DNA of 64,000 nt, taken from NCBI RefSeq assembly GCF_044761985.1, contig NZ_JBIWDK010000004.1:248001-312000 (forward strand), given 5' to 3'. The position numbers and the translations under genes are program-made. Below, one piece after another: positions 34,254 to 42,438 of the stretch; the stretch's first letter is position 1; every line of letters starts with the position of its first letter. The notes under the pieces are model-generated. The model did not search any database, was not told where the DNA came from, and saw only the letters and a list, made by a program, of their open reading frames with translations. This stretch comes from Peribacillus sp044761985 (GTDB lineage Bacteria; Bacillota; Bacilli; Bacillales; DSM-1321).

Positions 34254-35093
34254 TTACGACTTCGAAATATCCACGAACCCCTCACCAAATACATCCCTTA
34301 CATCATGTATCGCGATAAAAGCTTGGCTATCGGTAGACTGAACAATTCTCTTTAACTTGACGACCTCTTGTTTACTAATGACAATATATAGAATTTCCTT
34401 CGCATCTTTCGTATAGTAGCCATGTCCATCAAAAACCGTGACCCCTCTATCCATTTTAACCGTTACTTGTTTCGCAATGAGATCTGCTTCTTTCGAGATG
34501 ATGGTGATTGCCTTTTTCGGGTTTACACCCTCAATGATGAACTCCATTACTTTCGTTCCAATATATAGCATAAGGATGGTTAGCATGAGACCTTCCGCAC
34601 CGATAATGAAATAGGATGAGACGGCCACGATTATATCAAAGAACAATAACCCATAACTTATGCTCCAGCCTAAATATTTATTTGTGATCCGAGCAAGAAT
34701 GGTAGAACCTGCCGTCGTACCGCCCACCCGAATGATCAAACCAATTCCTACACCAGCAAACACACCGCCAAATATGGCATTGATTACGATTTCATCCGAA
34801 GAAACGTTCCAATTCTCCGTTAAATGTAGAAAAAGAGAATGGAAGGTGACGGCAATAATCGTATAAATGGTTGTAATCCTCGATAAAAATTTATATCCGA
34901 CAATCAGAAGGAATGCATTCATAATGAAACTTACCAGGCCCGGTGACCACTGGAATAAATAGAATAAAATGATGGTAATCCCCGTTACTCCACCTTCACC
35001 GAGATCATTGGGAATAACGAAAAGATTGATTGCCAACGCAAAAATGAACGCACCTATAATTATAATGAGAACATCTAAAGAAGTCTTCTTCAT
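34254..35093 (-). CDS. YitT/DUF161-DUF2179 membrane protein
   Basis: A 279-aa protein with five or six N-terminal membrane helices (DUF161: NLGEGGVTGI-like PNDLGEGGVTGITIILFYLFQWSPGLVSF) and a C-terminal DUF2179 domain from about residue 195 (KAITIISKEADLIAKQVTVKMDRGVTVFDGHGYYTKDAKEILYIVISKQEV). B. subtilis has several paralogues (YitT, YpjC, YqfU, YvjA, YdeO) of poorly known function. I start it at 35093; the frame is open to 35165. Confidence 0.87.
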   Translation of the reverse strand: MKKTSLDVLIIIIGAFIFALAINLFVIPNDLGEGGVTGITIILFYLFQWSPGLVSFIMNAFLLIVGYKFLSRITTIYTIIAVTFHSLFLHLTENWNVSSDEIVINAIFGGVFAGVGIGLIIRVGGTTAGSTILARITNKYLGWSISYGLLFFDIIVAVSSYFIIGAEGLMLTILMLYIGTKVMEFIIEGVNPKKAITIISKEADLIAKQVTVKMDRGVTVFDGHGYYTKDAKEILYIVISKQEVVKLKRIVQSTDSQAFIAIHDVRDVFGEGFVDISKS

Positions 35094-35268
35094 CTGTAAC
35101 TTACCCGCCTTTATATAAACAATTTCCTTGCTATATAGTAACACGTAATTTCTGGATTCCTTCATTGATTTTCTTAATCTGTTAAAATAATTCCCCTCTT
35201 AAATGAGGAATGGTAAAAGGCCACTGTACTCCCGCTAAACCGGAATACAGTAGCCTGCATACTACCTT

Positions 35269-35946
35269 TTATAGAAGAATCTTGCCATCCGTAATGTTGA
35301 CGACACGGTCACACAAATCTAAAATTCTCTCATCATGCGTCACCATAATGGCTGCCTTGTTTCTTAACTTCACCTCGGTCGCAAGCATTTCCACTACCTC
35401 TCGCCCCCGCTTTGAATCAAGGCTTGCAGTGGGTTCATCTGCTAAAATGATGTCTGGATTATTCATCAACGACCGCGCAATGGCTACCCGTTGACGCTCA
35501 CCGCCTGAAAGCTCTTCTGGCAAATGATTGCACCGATGACTAAGCCCGAGATGACTAAGTAATTCATCAGCTTTTTTCACAGCTTTCTTGTCACGTTGCC
35601 CAATCAGTTCTGAAATAAGCAGAAGCTGGTCACGTACGGTAAGGTACGGAACAAGATTGGATGATTGAAAAACAAAGCCAATTTTCTCTAGACGGACACG
35701 TGTTAATTTCTTCGGAGAAAATGATGTTATATCCTCATTATTTAAAAGCAAACTACCTTTACTTGGGGAAAGTAAAGCACCTGCTATAGAGAGGAAAGTA
35801 CTTTTCCCCGAACCTGATGGACCAACAACGGCCACAAACTCACCAGCTTTCACATGAAAGGAAATATCGTCAAGAGCCTTCACCCTGTTCTCACCTTCAC
35901 CGTAAAACTTACTGACGTGATCAAATGATAGTTTATGATTCATCAT
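35269..35946 (-). CDS. hrtA: Heme efflux ABC transporter ATPase HrtA
   Basis: A 225-aa MacB/LolD-type ATPase: Walker A GPSGSGKST, Q-loop FQSSNLVPYLTV, signature LSGGERQRVAIAR, Walker B ILADEPTASLD and switch His in MVTHD. It powers export by HrtB, protecting against heme toxicity. The ATG overlaps the hrtB stop. The name is assigned from the genomic context with hrtB and hssRS, because the ATPase alone could belong to other MacB-type exporters. Confidence 0.85.
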   Translation of the reverse strand: MMNHKLSFDHVSKFYGEGENRVKALDDISFHVKAGEFVAVVGPSGSGKSTFLSIAGALLSPSKGSLLLNNEDITSFSPKKLTRVRLEKIGFVFQSSNLVPYLTVRDQLLLISELIGQRDKKAVKKADELLSHLGLSHRCNHLPEELSGGERQRVAIARSLMNNPDIILADEPTASLDSKRGREVVEMLATEVKLRNKAAIMVTHDERILDLCDRVVNITDGKILL

Positions 35947-37031
35947 GCTACCCTCCCAATGGCTTCAATGGCATCAATTTTTGAGACTCGATATAGTGAT
36001 AACAAGGAACCCAATACCGAAACAATCAATAAAAGAATCGAATATTGAATGACCAAAGAAGTACTTAATTCAAAAGGCATTCCTTCTGGCATGATGAAAG
36101 TGACCCCGTATGTTAGTGTAACACTACTTGCTATACATACCACCGCAAGCATGAACACTTGGCCCACGATACTTTTTGCAAGGTAGCCAGTACTTGCTCC
36201 GAGTGCTTTCATGACTCCAAATTGATTCGTCTTCTGTAAAGTGATGACATAGAAGAACACAGCAAGAACAAATGCAGCAATCACAAACAGAAAGGCTATC
36301 ATCATCGCCAATGTACCTTGTTCTTCTTTAAATCCCGGGATACTTTGAAGCATCTCATCCTTCGTAATGAGTTCCACATCAGACACAGACTTCAACGGAC
36401 GTACTTGATCCATTTGAACCGCAATTGTGCTAATTGCGTCCGTGTTTTTCAACTGAGGATTAATCCCCTGCCATCCCTTAACGTTCATGTATACAACAGG
36501 TGTATGGCTGTAGGATTGATTTTCGGTGAATCCTACGATAGTGAATTTGTTACCGGATAATTCATCTACTACCGTATCCCCTACCTTATAGCCGTCCTCT
36601 TTTAAAGAATCATTGGCTACTATTTCGCCTTTCTTCTTATTATCATAGCTTTTCCCTTCCACGATTTTGGGTGCAAGGAACCCATTGGCATCCGTTGCAA
36701 AAATCGTGACGTCCGTCTTTTTCGATGTACCTTCTTTATTGAAGGTCAACATCATTTGACCCAGGGCCTCCGCTCCTTCAACACCCGTTGAAGAACGAAC
36801 CTCACTTAATGTATCCAGCGGAATAGTAGATCGGTTTAGTTTATGCTCCACGTTAGACTCCATCATGAAATAGTCAGCATCCATGCCTTGTATCGATGAA
36901 GCATTTTCAGCTGAAAGTCCATTAGCCAATCCAGAAATGATAAAGACCAGCCATGCGACCAAAACCATGATCAACCCGATCAGTAAGTAGCGCACCTTTG
37001 AATGTTTCAGCTCACGTATTGCTAAAAACAT
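35943..37031 (-). CDS. hrtB: Heme efflux ABC transporter permease HrtB
   Basis: A 362-aa FtsX/MacB-type permease with one N-terminal helix, a large extracellular domain and three C-terminal helices. The opening MFLAIRELKHSKVRYLLIGLIMVLVAWLVFIISGLANGLSAEN is typical of HrtB in staphylococci and bacilli. It extrudes heme from the membrane together with HrtA. GGGAG eight bases upstream supports the ATG at 37031; the longer frame to 37115 would overlap the HssR-box region. Confidence 0.87.
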   Translation of the reverse strand: MFLAIRELKHSKVRYLLIGLIMVLVAWLVFIISGLANGLSAENASSIQGMDADYFMMESNVEHKLNRSTIPLDTLSEVRSSTGVEGAEALGQMMLTFNKEGTSKKTDVTIFATDANGFLAPKIVEGKSYDNKKKGEIVANDSLKEDGYKVGDTVVDELSGNKFTIVGFTENQSYSHTPVVYMNVKGWQGINPQLKNTDAISTIAVQMDQVRPLKSVSDVELITKDEMLQSIPGFKEEQGTLAMMIAFLFVIAAFVLAVFFYVITLQKTNQFGVMKALGASTGYLAKSIVGQVFMLAVVCIASSVTLTYGVTFIMPEGMPFELSTSLVIQYSILLLIVSVLGSLLSLYRVSKIDAIEAIGRVA

Positions 37032-37113
37032 TTTTTCATCTCCCAATTCTTTTGTTACCGTTTGAACATCCAGTCTCTTATGTTCGTGTGGTATACATTG
37101 ATTGTAATGAATC

Positions 37114-37133
37114 AATATGAATGGAAGATGAAC
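37114..37133 (-). promoter_or_regulatory. Candidate HssR box upstream of hrtB
   Basis: The minus strand GTTCATCTTCCATTCATATT is a direct repeat (TTCATCTT / TTCATATT) with 11-bp spacing, like the HssR-binding repeat before hrtAB in S. aureus. It lies between hssS and hrtB. Confidence 0.65.
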
Positions 37134-37139
37134 AATAGA

Positions 37140-38519
37140 TTACATAAGCGGCAAACGAACGAAGAAAGTAGTCCCTTTACCTAGCTCACTCTGAACCGCA
37201 ATCGTTCCACCGTGAAGTTCCACCGTCTTTTTCGTAATGGAAAGACCTATGCCACTCCCGTTCTCACTGCGATTACGCATTTTATCAACTTTATAAAACC
37301 GTTCAAAAATATGAGGAAGCTCTTCATCAGCTATCCCCATACCGGTGTCTTTAATGATCACTTCGACCATCCGGCCAATTTTTTTGATGCGTATAATGAT
37401 TGAACCCCCACTTTCAGAGTACTTAATGCTATTCGTTATCAGGTTTGTCCATACTTGAATTAACAGCTTCTCGTCTGCAGAAATCATGGTGGATGGTAGA
37501 TCCATTTCAATCACCATGTCTTTTTCCCGCCAACTCCATTCCAGCATGAACAGCACTTGCCTTATTTGCTGAGCTAAATCAAAGCTTGTTCGCTGTAGGG
37601 GATCGTCTCCTTTATCCAATGAAGCGAGAATCAGAAGCTGCTTACTCATCGCGGACATACGCCGACTCTCCTTTTCAATAATGGACAAGTACTCCTTTCG
37701 TTTTTCCTTCGTTAACTCTTCCGATTGCAGGGTTTGGGAGAAGCCCTGGATCGAGGCGAGAGGAGATTGAATTTCATGTGAAACATTGGAAACGAATTCC
37801 TGTCTCATGTCTTCCAGACGTTGGATGCTCTGCGTCATTTTCGAAAAATGTTTCGCCAAATCCCCAATTTCATCACCACGGGTAACGTTCAATTCACCAC
37901 TATAATCCCCGTCAGCAATCCTTTTTGTCGCTTCCGTTAATTTGGTAATAGGCTTAACAAGAAAACGTGTGTTAAAAATAATGAAAAAGAAACTAAGTAA
38001 GATCATAAGAACAAGCAAAACGGCCAGGAAAAAACGAATTTCCCCAAACTGCTTTTCAATATCAGGCCGAACGAACAAGGCGTATTTTTCGCCATTCACG
38101 TTCAGCGGAACCCCAATACTATTTTCTAATGCATCTTCAAAAAAACCGGTAATGAACAGCCCGTTATTATAGGTTTCAATCCCTTCATAGACTTTCCCGT
38201 TCAAGACATCAGCAACCGTATCCCCATCCAAATCCGTTTGATGAAACGGTTTGCCATAAGAAGTAGCCTTACCCTGTTCATTGATTAAGTACAGCTGGTA
38301 ATGCAATCCTGATACATGGTTTAAATAAGCATCAATATCCTGATCAGGATTTTCCTCATACAAAGAAACGATCTCCCTTGCGACCTTGCTGATTTTCTCT
38401 CCATTGTAGGGTTTAAGAACTTGATGGTAGTACACATTAGAAAGTAAAAAAGCGATGACGCTAGCGAGCACCATGATTAAGATCGTTTGGACAACGATTC
38501 GAAAATAGAGTGTTTTCAC
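37140..38519 (-). CDS. hssS: Heme sensor histidine kinase HssS
   Basis: A 459-aa kinase with two membrane helices (about 10-30 and 163-183) enclosing a sensor domain, then HAMP, HisKA with His248 (NVSHEIQSPL) and HATPase (GSGIGLSITKKTVELHGG). The sensor domain carries the HssS pattern SYGKPFHQTDL...VLNGKVYEGIE...LFITGFFEDALENSIGVPL...FVRPDI. It responds to heme stress and phosphorylates HssR. The start codon is GTG and overlaps the hssR stop. Confidence 0.9.
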   Translation of the reverse strand: MKTLYFRIVVQTILIMVLASVIAFLLSNVYYHQVLKPYNGEKISKVAREIVSLYEENPDQDIDAYLNHVSGLHYQLYLINEQGKATSYGKPFHQTDLDGDTVADVLNGKVYEGIETYNNGLFITGFFEDALENSIGVPLNVNGEKYALFVRPDIEKQFGEIRFFLAVLLVLMILLSFFFIIFNTRFLVKPITKLTEATKRIADGDYSGELNVTRGDEIGDLAKHFSKMTQSIQRLEDMRQEFVSNVSHEIQSPLASIQGFSQTLQSEELTKEKRKEYLSIIEKESRRMSAMSKQLLILASLDKGDDPLQRTSFDLAQQIRQVLFMLEWSWREKDMVIEMDLPSTMISADEKLLIQVWTNLITNSIKYSESGGSIIIRIKKIGRMVEVIIKDTGMGIADEELPHIFERFYKVDKMRNRSENGSGIGLSITKKTVELHGGTIAVQSELGKGTTFFVRLPLM

Positions 38520-39190
38520 TATTTTTTGACCCCCAGCTTGTATCCCAATCCCCTGACAGTCGTGATGACAAAATCATCCGTACGTCCTGTGAATCGTTCA
38601 CGTAACCGTTTGATATGAACATCCACCGTCCGGTCATCCCCTTCAAAAGCTCCCCACACAAGTTCGATAAGTTGCTCCCGCGTAAAAACCTGATCGGGAA
38701 AACTCCCTAATTGAGCAAGCAGTTCAAACTCCTTAAGCGGAAGAAGCAATGTATTTCCCTGAATTCGGACTTCATAACTTCTTCGGTCGATGATGGTTTG
38801 ATTTAATGTTATTAACTCAGCATTCATCATACGGTACCGTCGCAAAAGCGCTTTCATTCTAAATAAAAGCTCTTGTGGCTCGAAGGGTTTAACAAGATAA
38901 TCATCCGTCCCGGCATAGTATCCCTTTTCTTTATCAATGAGCTGATCCTTAGCCGTAAGTAAAATAACCGGTAAATCATATTGATCGCGTATCTCCTTAC
39001 AAAGATCCAGTCCGTTTTTATAAGGCATCATGATATCCACAACAGCCAGATGAATCCGTTCTTTCTCTAATAATAAGGAAGCCACATTCCCATCCTTCGC
39101 TTCGAACACCATGTATCCTTCTTTTTCTAAGTGAAATTTGAGTAACTCTCGAATATGTTGATCATCATCTGCAATTAATATATGTATCAA
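38519..39190 (-). CDS. hssR: Heme response regulator HssR
   Basis: A 223-aa OmpR-type regulator with receiver Asp52 (VVDIMMPYKNG), Lys in TDDYLVKPFEPQEL and a winged helix with GDDRTVDVHIKRLRERF. It activates hrtBA. The start codon is TTG with GGAG ten bases upstream. The order hssR-hssS-hrtB-hrtA on one strand makes a compact heme-tolerance locus; in S. aureus the two gene pairs are divergent. Confidence 0.9.
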   Translation of the reverse strand: MIHILIADDDQHIRELLKFHLEKEGYMVFEAKDGNVASLLLEKERIHLAVVDIMMPYKNGLDLCKEIRDQYDLPVILLTAKDQLIDKEKGYYAGTDDYLVKPFEPQELLFRMKALLRRYRMMNAELITLNQTIIDRRSYEVRIQGNTLLLPLKEFELLAQLGSFPDQVFTREQLIELVWGAFEGDDRTVDVHIKRLRERFTGRTDDFVITTVRGLGYKLGVKK

Positions 39191-39251
39191 AGAAACACAT
39201 CTCCGCTTCTTAATATGAATATCCCTACAATAGCAATATTCGAGCTCTTAA

Positions 39252-39374
39252 AACAACCCAAGCCTATTTAAAATAAAACAGGTAGAGGGTTTTTATCCCT
39301 TCATCAAAACCTATAAAGAAGTGATATATCCTTCTGAAGCTAAAAACCTTGAAGTGTATATTAAACACATATAA
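39252..39374 (+). pseudogene. 3'-end gene remnant without start
   Basis: A 40-residue open stretch between two stops (NNPSLFKIKQVEGFYPFIKTY..., ending VYIKHI) has no start codon or ribosome binding site, yet is followed directly by a terminator-like hairpin. It looks like the tail of a deleted plus-strand gene. Family unknown. Confidence 0.4.
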
Positions 39375-39402
39375 ACCTAGACCACTTATTCGTCTAGGTT
39401 TT
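39373..39402 (+). terminator. Terminator of gene remnant
   Basis: AAACCTAGAC (39373-39382) / GTCTAGGTTT (39392-39401), overlapping the remnant's stop codon; TTATGTTTTG follows. Confidence 0.65.
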
Positions 39403-39767
39403 ATGTTTTGCCTATTAAAATTATTCCTTCCAAATATGTTTTACTTACCTTCGTATTTATTCAATGTCCACAAGTAAGATAAACTAAAAAGTCTGCGGAT
39501 AACCAAACATCCCTCATCATATTTAGTTAGAAAATTATCCTCTAAATCAGTTGTCCCTTAGGTATAGCTTTGGAGAATAAAATGGTGGTAACTGATGATA
39601 TTATGGTTATTTACTTAACAAAATTAAGAGTAAATTGGGCATACGTTTAAAAGGTGTTGTACGTACTATATAATTTGTAAAAACATCAAATTTGGGATTG
39701 CAAGGGTTATCTCTATTCTGTAAGTAATAAATAGTTCATTCGTCACTAGGTATCTCTTCAAAGAAGA

Positions 39768-39799
39768 AACCTTGAAAGTCACTTTGCCAATCAAGGTTT
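39768..39799 (-). terminator. Terminator of toxin-immunity operon
   Basis: AAACCTTGA (39768-39776) / TCAAGGTTT (39791-39799), then TCTTCTTT on the minus strand. Confidence 0.65.
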
Positions 39800-39875
39800 C
39801 ACATAAATTACATTATCTCAGGTATATCAATCTCTTTGCCTGGAGACTTACTAATTAGAACCTTTAAGAGTTCTC

Positions 39876-40250
39876 TTATTCATAATTAGTAGTAGCAATA
39901 AAATCAAAAGCACCAGTTGAACTAATTTCATTGTTATATTCAAAATTATATATTAAAATTATTGCATTATATGATTTCTTTAGGTTTATACTTTTCTGGA
40001 TTTTTGGGATGACAATTTCTTCATACGAACACCCATCTAATAATGCTGATATATCACTACTACTATTCTTATAGACTGCTTTTTCTATTGTATCCTCATC
40101 AGTTTCATCCATATCAATATTAAAATCGATAAAGAATTGGGAAGGGACAGACTCGCCATCCTCATCATACGTTAAATCAACATACTCTCCTATTGGGTCC
40201 TCATCGTTAATATTCCCTAACCAAATTGAAACCCATCCTTGTTTTTCCAT
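39876..40250 (-). CDS. Imm22-type immunity protein
   Basis: A 124-aa acidic protein opening MEKQGWVSIWLGNINDEDPIGEYVDLTYDEDGESVPSQFFIDF, which has the pattern of the immunity 22 family (WVS-W-G, then DE-G--PS-F--DF). It should neutralise the toxin encoded 12 bp upstream by binding its C-terminal domain in the cytoplasm. Its AT-rich codon use matches the 3' part of the toxin gene rather than the 5' part, as expected if toxin tip and immunity gene move together. Confidence 0.75.
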   Translation of the reverse strand: MEKQGWVSIWLGNINDEDPIGEYVDLTYDEDGESVPSQFFIDFNIDMDETDEDTIEKAVYKNSSSDISALLDGCSYEEIVIPKIQKSINLKKSYNAIILIYNFEYNNEISSTGAFDFIATTNYE

Positions 40251-40262
40251 TATAGTACCCTC

Positions 40263-41786
40263 CTACTTTAATCTTAGACCTTGTGGTAAAGACGAAACTC
40301 CACCCTCTAATCTATAATTAGCCCAATTATTAAGCCGTCTAACAAATGTATTATAGTCGCTAGAAGTATCTATTATTGCTAACAATTCATTATGTGCTTT
40401 AGTTGAGCCTAATCCTCCGTGAACACCCTTTGGATTGACAAATTTGACATCGGATATAGCTGTTCTTAAGTCTTTAATCTCTTCAGCACCAATATTCCAA
40501 CACTTAAATTGCGGAGCTCTTGAAACTAAGTGCCATTCATGTAAACCTCCAGGTTCTCTAAGCTGACGTTCAATTTTCTTTCTAATCTTTTTATCTTTCC
40601 AAAGTTCGTCTAGTTCATTACTTGTAAGGGAATTGAAGAATTTATTAAAATTCCCACTCTTTGCAGTTGGTATATCATCAACATTTAATTTGTTTATATC
40701 TTTAGCATTATCTATACCCTTACCAGCATCCTTAATCTTAACACCTTTTAGCACATCATGACCCTTATCTAAGACTTTTATGGGTTTAATGAAAGTGAAC
40801 GCTGCAGCGGTTATTCTTTCATTTGTAGTGGAACCGGGACCAATCATAGTAGCTATATCGCCTAGAAGGAAATCAGTTGCCGCTATGGCATATGGGGCTA
40901 GGCCATCCGGAGTTCCTGAACCGTTACCACCAAGTACCTTCCTTTTCCCTTCAAATGTTAAAGCATAGTCCCCAGTATTTGAATCCATTATTGAATCATC
41001 GCTTCGATTGCTTTTAATATTCTGTTTGGCCAGCCCTGCATAGATTGCTTCCATTTCCTTCTCGAGCTTCCGCGCTTCGGCCTCTTGTTTCTTGAACTCC
41101 CGGTAGCCTTTCATGTTGGCAGCCACTTCGCCCTTCACTTGATAGGCTGCACTCGCTTGAAAGGCGCTTTGGTTGAAGTTCATCGGGGATATGGTACCGT
41201 CCTGACTGGTGGCTTCAATGAGGGCCTGCACAAGTCCAATGGCCACTTTTTCCTGACCCTCGCTCACTTCATATTCATCGACCAGCTTACTGTCTACATC
41301 CTTCACTTTCTTGATGGTCGTATTCTTTTCTTTTTCGGCTTTTTCCATTTTCTCATGGAAATCTTCTTGTTTGAACACCGTAAGTGGAAGGATATCATCA
41401 ATGTTTTGAAAAATCTTCTGGAGATCGGTGGACTGCTGGTTCACCATCGATTTGGCATTGGAAAGACCTTGGGTCACTTCCCCCTCTAAAAAGGGGACCT
41501 CGACCACGGTTTCACCGGATAGGTCCGCTTCTTCCAATATGGCCGGAATGCCTTTTAGGAAACTGATTTGTGTGGAGAATAATTCGATCCAGGCATTCGC
41601 CACGGTGACCTGTGCCCGGTAAAAGTTCTTGATGGCCGTCGCCCCGGCTCCGGCCAATTCTTCATCAAGGTCGACGATTCCCTGGAGTTCCTTTTTAAGC
41701 GTTTCGACCTGCCCCTTGAGGTCCTCATATTGCTTGGCCCGTGACTTGACGGCCGACTTCAAAGGCTTAGCTTCGAATATCGTCAT
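40263..41786 (-). CDS. LXG-domain polymorphic toxin
   Basis: A 507-aa type VII-secreted toxin. Residues about 1-205 are the helical LXG domain (MTIFEAKPLKSAVKSRAKQYEDLKGQVETLKKEL). A middle region (QSAFQASAAYQVKGEVAANMKGYREFKKQEAEARKLEKEMEAIYAGL) and a pretoxin segment (LAPYAIAATDFLLGDIATMIGPG) follow. The C-terminal domain from about 405 has GGLHEWHLVSRAPQFKCWNIGAEEI with His416 and His419, then GVHGGLGSTKAHNELL. This looks like an HNH/AHH-type nuclease, but I cannot name the family with certainty. The start overlaps the preceding gene (ATGA). An Imm22-type gene follows. Confidence 0.85.
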   Translation of the reverse strand: MTIFEAKPLKSAVKSRAKQYEDLKGQVETLKKELQGIVDLDEELAGAGATAIKNFYRAQVTVANAWIELFSTQISFLKGIPAILEEADLSGETVVEVPFLEGEVTQGLSNAKSMVNQQSTDLQKIFQNIDDILPLTVFKQEDFHEKMEKAEKEKNTTIKKVKDVDSKLVDEYEVSEGQEKVAIGLVQALIEATSQDGTISPMNFNQSAFQASAAYQVKGEVAANMKGYREFKKQEAEARKLEKEMEAIYAGLAKQNIKSNRSDDSIMDSNTGDYALTFEGKRKVLGGNGSGTPDGLAPYAIAATDFLLGDIATMIGPGSTTNERITAAAFTFIKPIKVLDKGHDVLKGVKIKDAGKGIDNAKDINKLNVDDIPTAKSGNFNKFFNSLTSNELDELWKDKKIRKKIERQLREPGGLHEWHLVSRAPQFKCWNIGAEEIKDLRTAISDVKFVNPKGVHGGLGSTKAHNELLAIIDTSSDYNTFVRRLNNWANYRLEGGVSSLPQGLRLK

Positions 41787-42070
41787 AATGGCTGATACCC
41801 CTGTGCAATATGGGTGATGGCTTCATCCTGCTCTTTCAGTAAATCCACGTTGGCCCGGGTGTCTTCCAGATTCTTTTTGACGATCGTCAGATATTGATTG
41901 AAGGTCTTTTCCAGATTGGTTTCCCGTTCCTCCCATTTCGTTGTGAAGCTCAGATCGTTATTGCCGAGCTGATCGGCCGGCAGTGCCCCCATTGTCGTCC
42001 CATCCACGGCCGTTTTCACCTGGCCGAATTGCTTGGTCACGGCGGAATGATTCAGTTTAATCGTCGTCAT
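41783..42070 (-). CDS. LXG partner protein, YwqI/DUF5344-like
   Basis: A 95-aa helical protein (MTTIKLNHSAVTKQFGQVKTAVDG...YLTIVKKNLEDTRANVDLLKEQDEAI). Such small WXG100-like helical proteins precede LXG toxins and are needed for their export by the type VII secretion system. A DUF5082/YwqH-like gene, often the first in such operons, is not visible upstream. The ribosome binding site is weak (AAAGAAGTTGGTG). Confidence 0.75.
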   Translation of the reverse strand: MTTIKLNHSAVTKQFGQVKTAVDGTTMGALPADQLGNNDLSFTTKWEERETNLEKTFNQYLTIVKKNLEDTRANVDLLKEQDEAITHIAQGYQPL

Positions 42071-42402
42071 TTACAACACCAACTTCTTTAAATCGGATAT
42101 TTCTACATGTATCCTTCTGTTCTAATCGGGTATTCCTCCCATTCATACTATCCATTTCACTAAAGAAAAACGTAGAGTGAACATCACTCCGTCCTTGTAC
42201 GTATCCCAAAAGAATCACCTCATAAATAATTCCTCGAATAAACAAATGTCATATTTTACATATTTTTCATTATAAGGATTAAAGTCCGAGAGATAAATAG
42301 GGATAAATACGCTACTTTGATAGTTCAACAGGAATTTCCTCACAGCAAGTTCGATATGTGACTAAGTCTTTTTACCTCCTTTTTTTAAAATAAATCAAAA
42401 GA
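42071..42402. other. Intergenic upstream of toxin operon
   Basis: About 330 bp, AT-rich, presumably holding the toxin-operon promoter. No DUF5082-type gene or remnant that I can support. Confidence 0.4.
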
Positions 42403-42425
42403 AGAGGATGCAACCTGCATCCTCT
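42403..42425 (-). terminator. Terminator of ywaD
   Basis: AGAGGATGCA / TGCATCCTCT (42403-42412, 42416-42425), followed on the minus strand by TCTTTT. Confidence 0.75.
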
Positions 42426-42438
42426 CGGCATTCTTTAT

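Larger units (their letters stand above)
39191..39767. other. Low-gene-density region between hssR and toxin locus
   Basis: About 580 bp, AT-rich. It contains a 41-codon gene remnant with a terminator (39252-39402); the rest shows no credible coding frame. It may be the scar of earlier gene turnover beside the LXG toxin locus. Confidence 0.5.

Noticed and set aside
35269..37031. BceAB-type bacitracin transporter
   Set aside because: BceB permeases have ten helices and about 650 residues; this permease has four helices and 362 residues, and its kinase has a large extracellular sensor unlike BceS.
41085..41489. 134-aa plus-strand frame in the toxin gene
   Set aside because: Shadow of the LXG domain; Phe/His-rich antisense of a Glu/Lys-rich helical protein.
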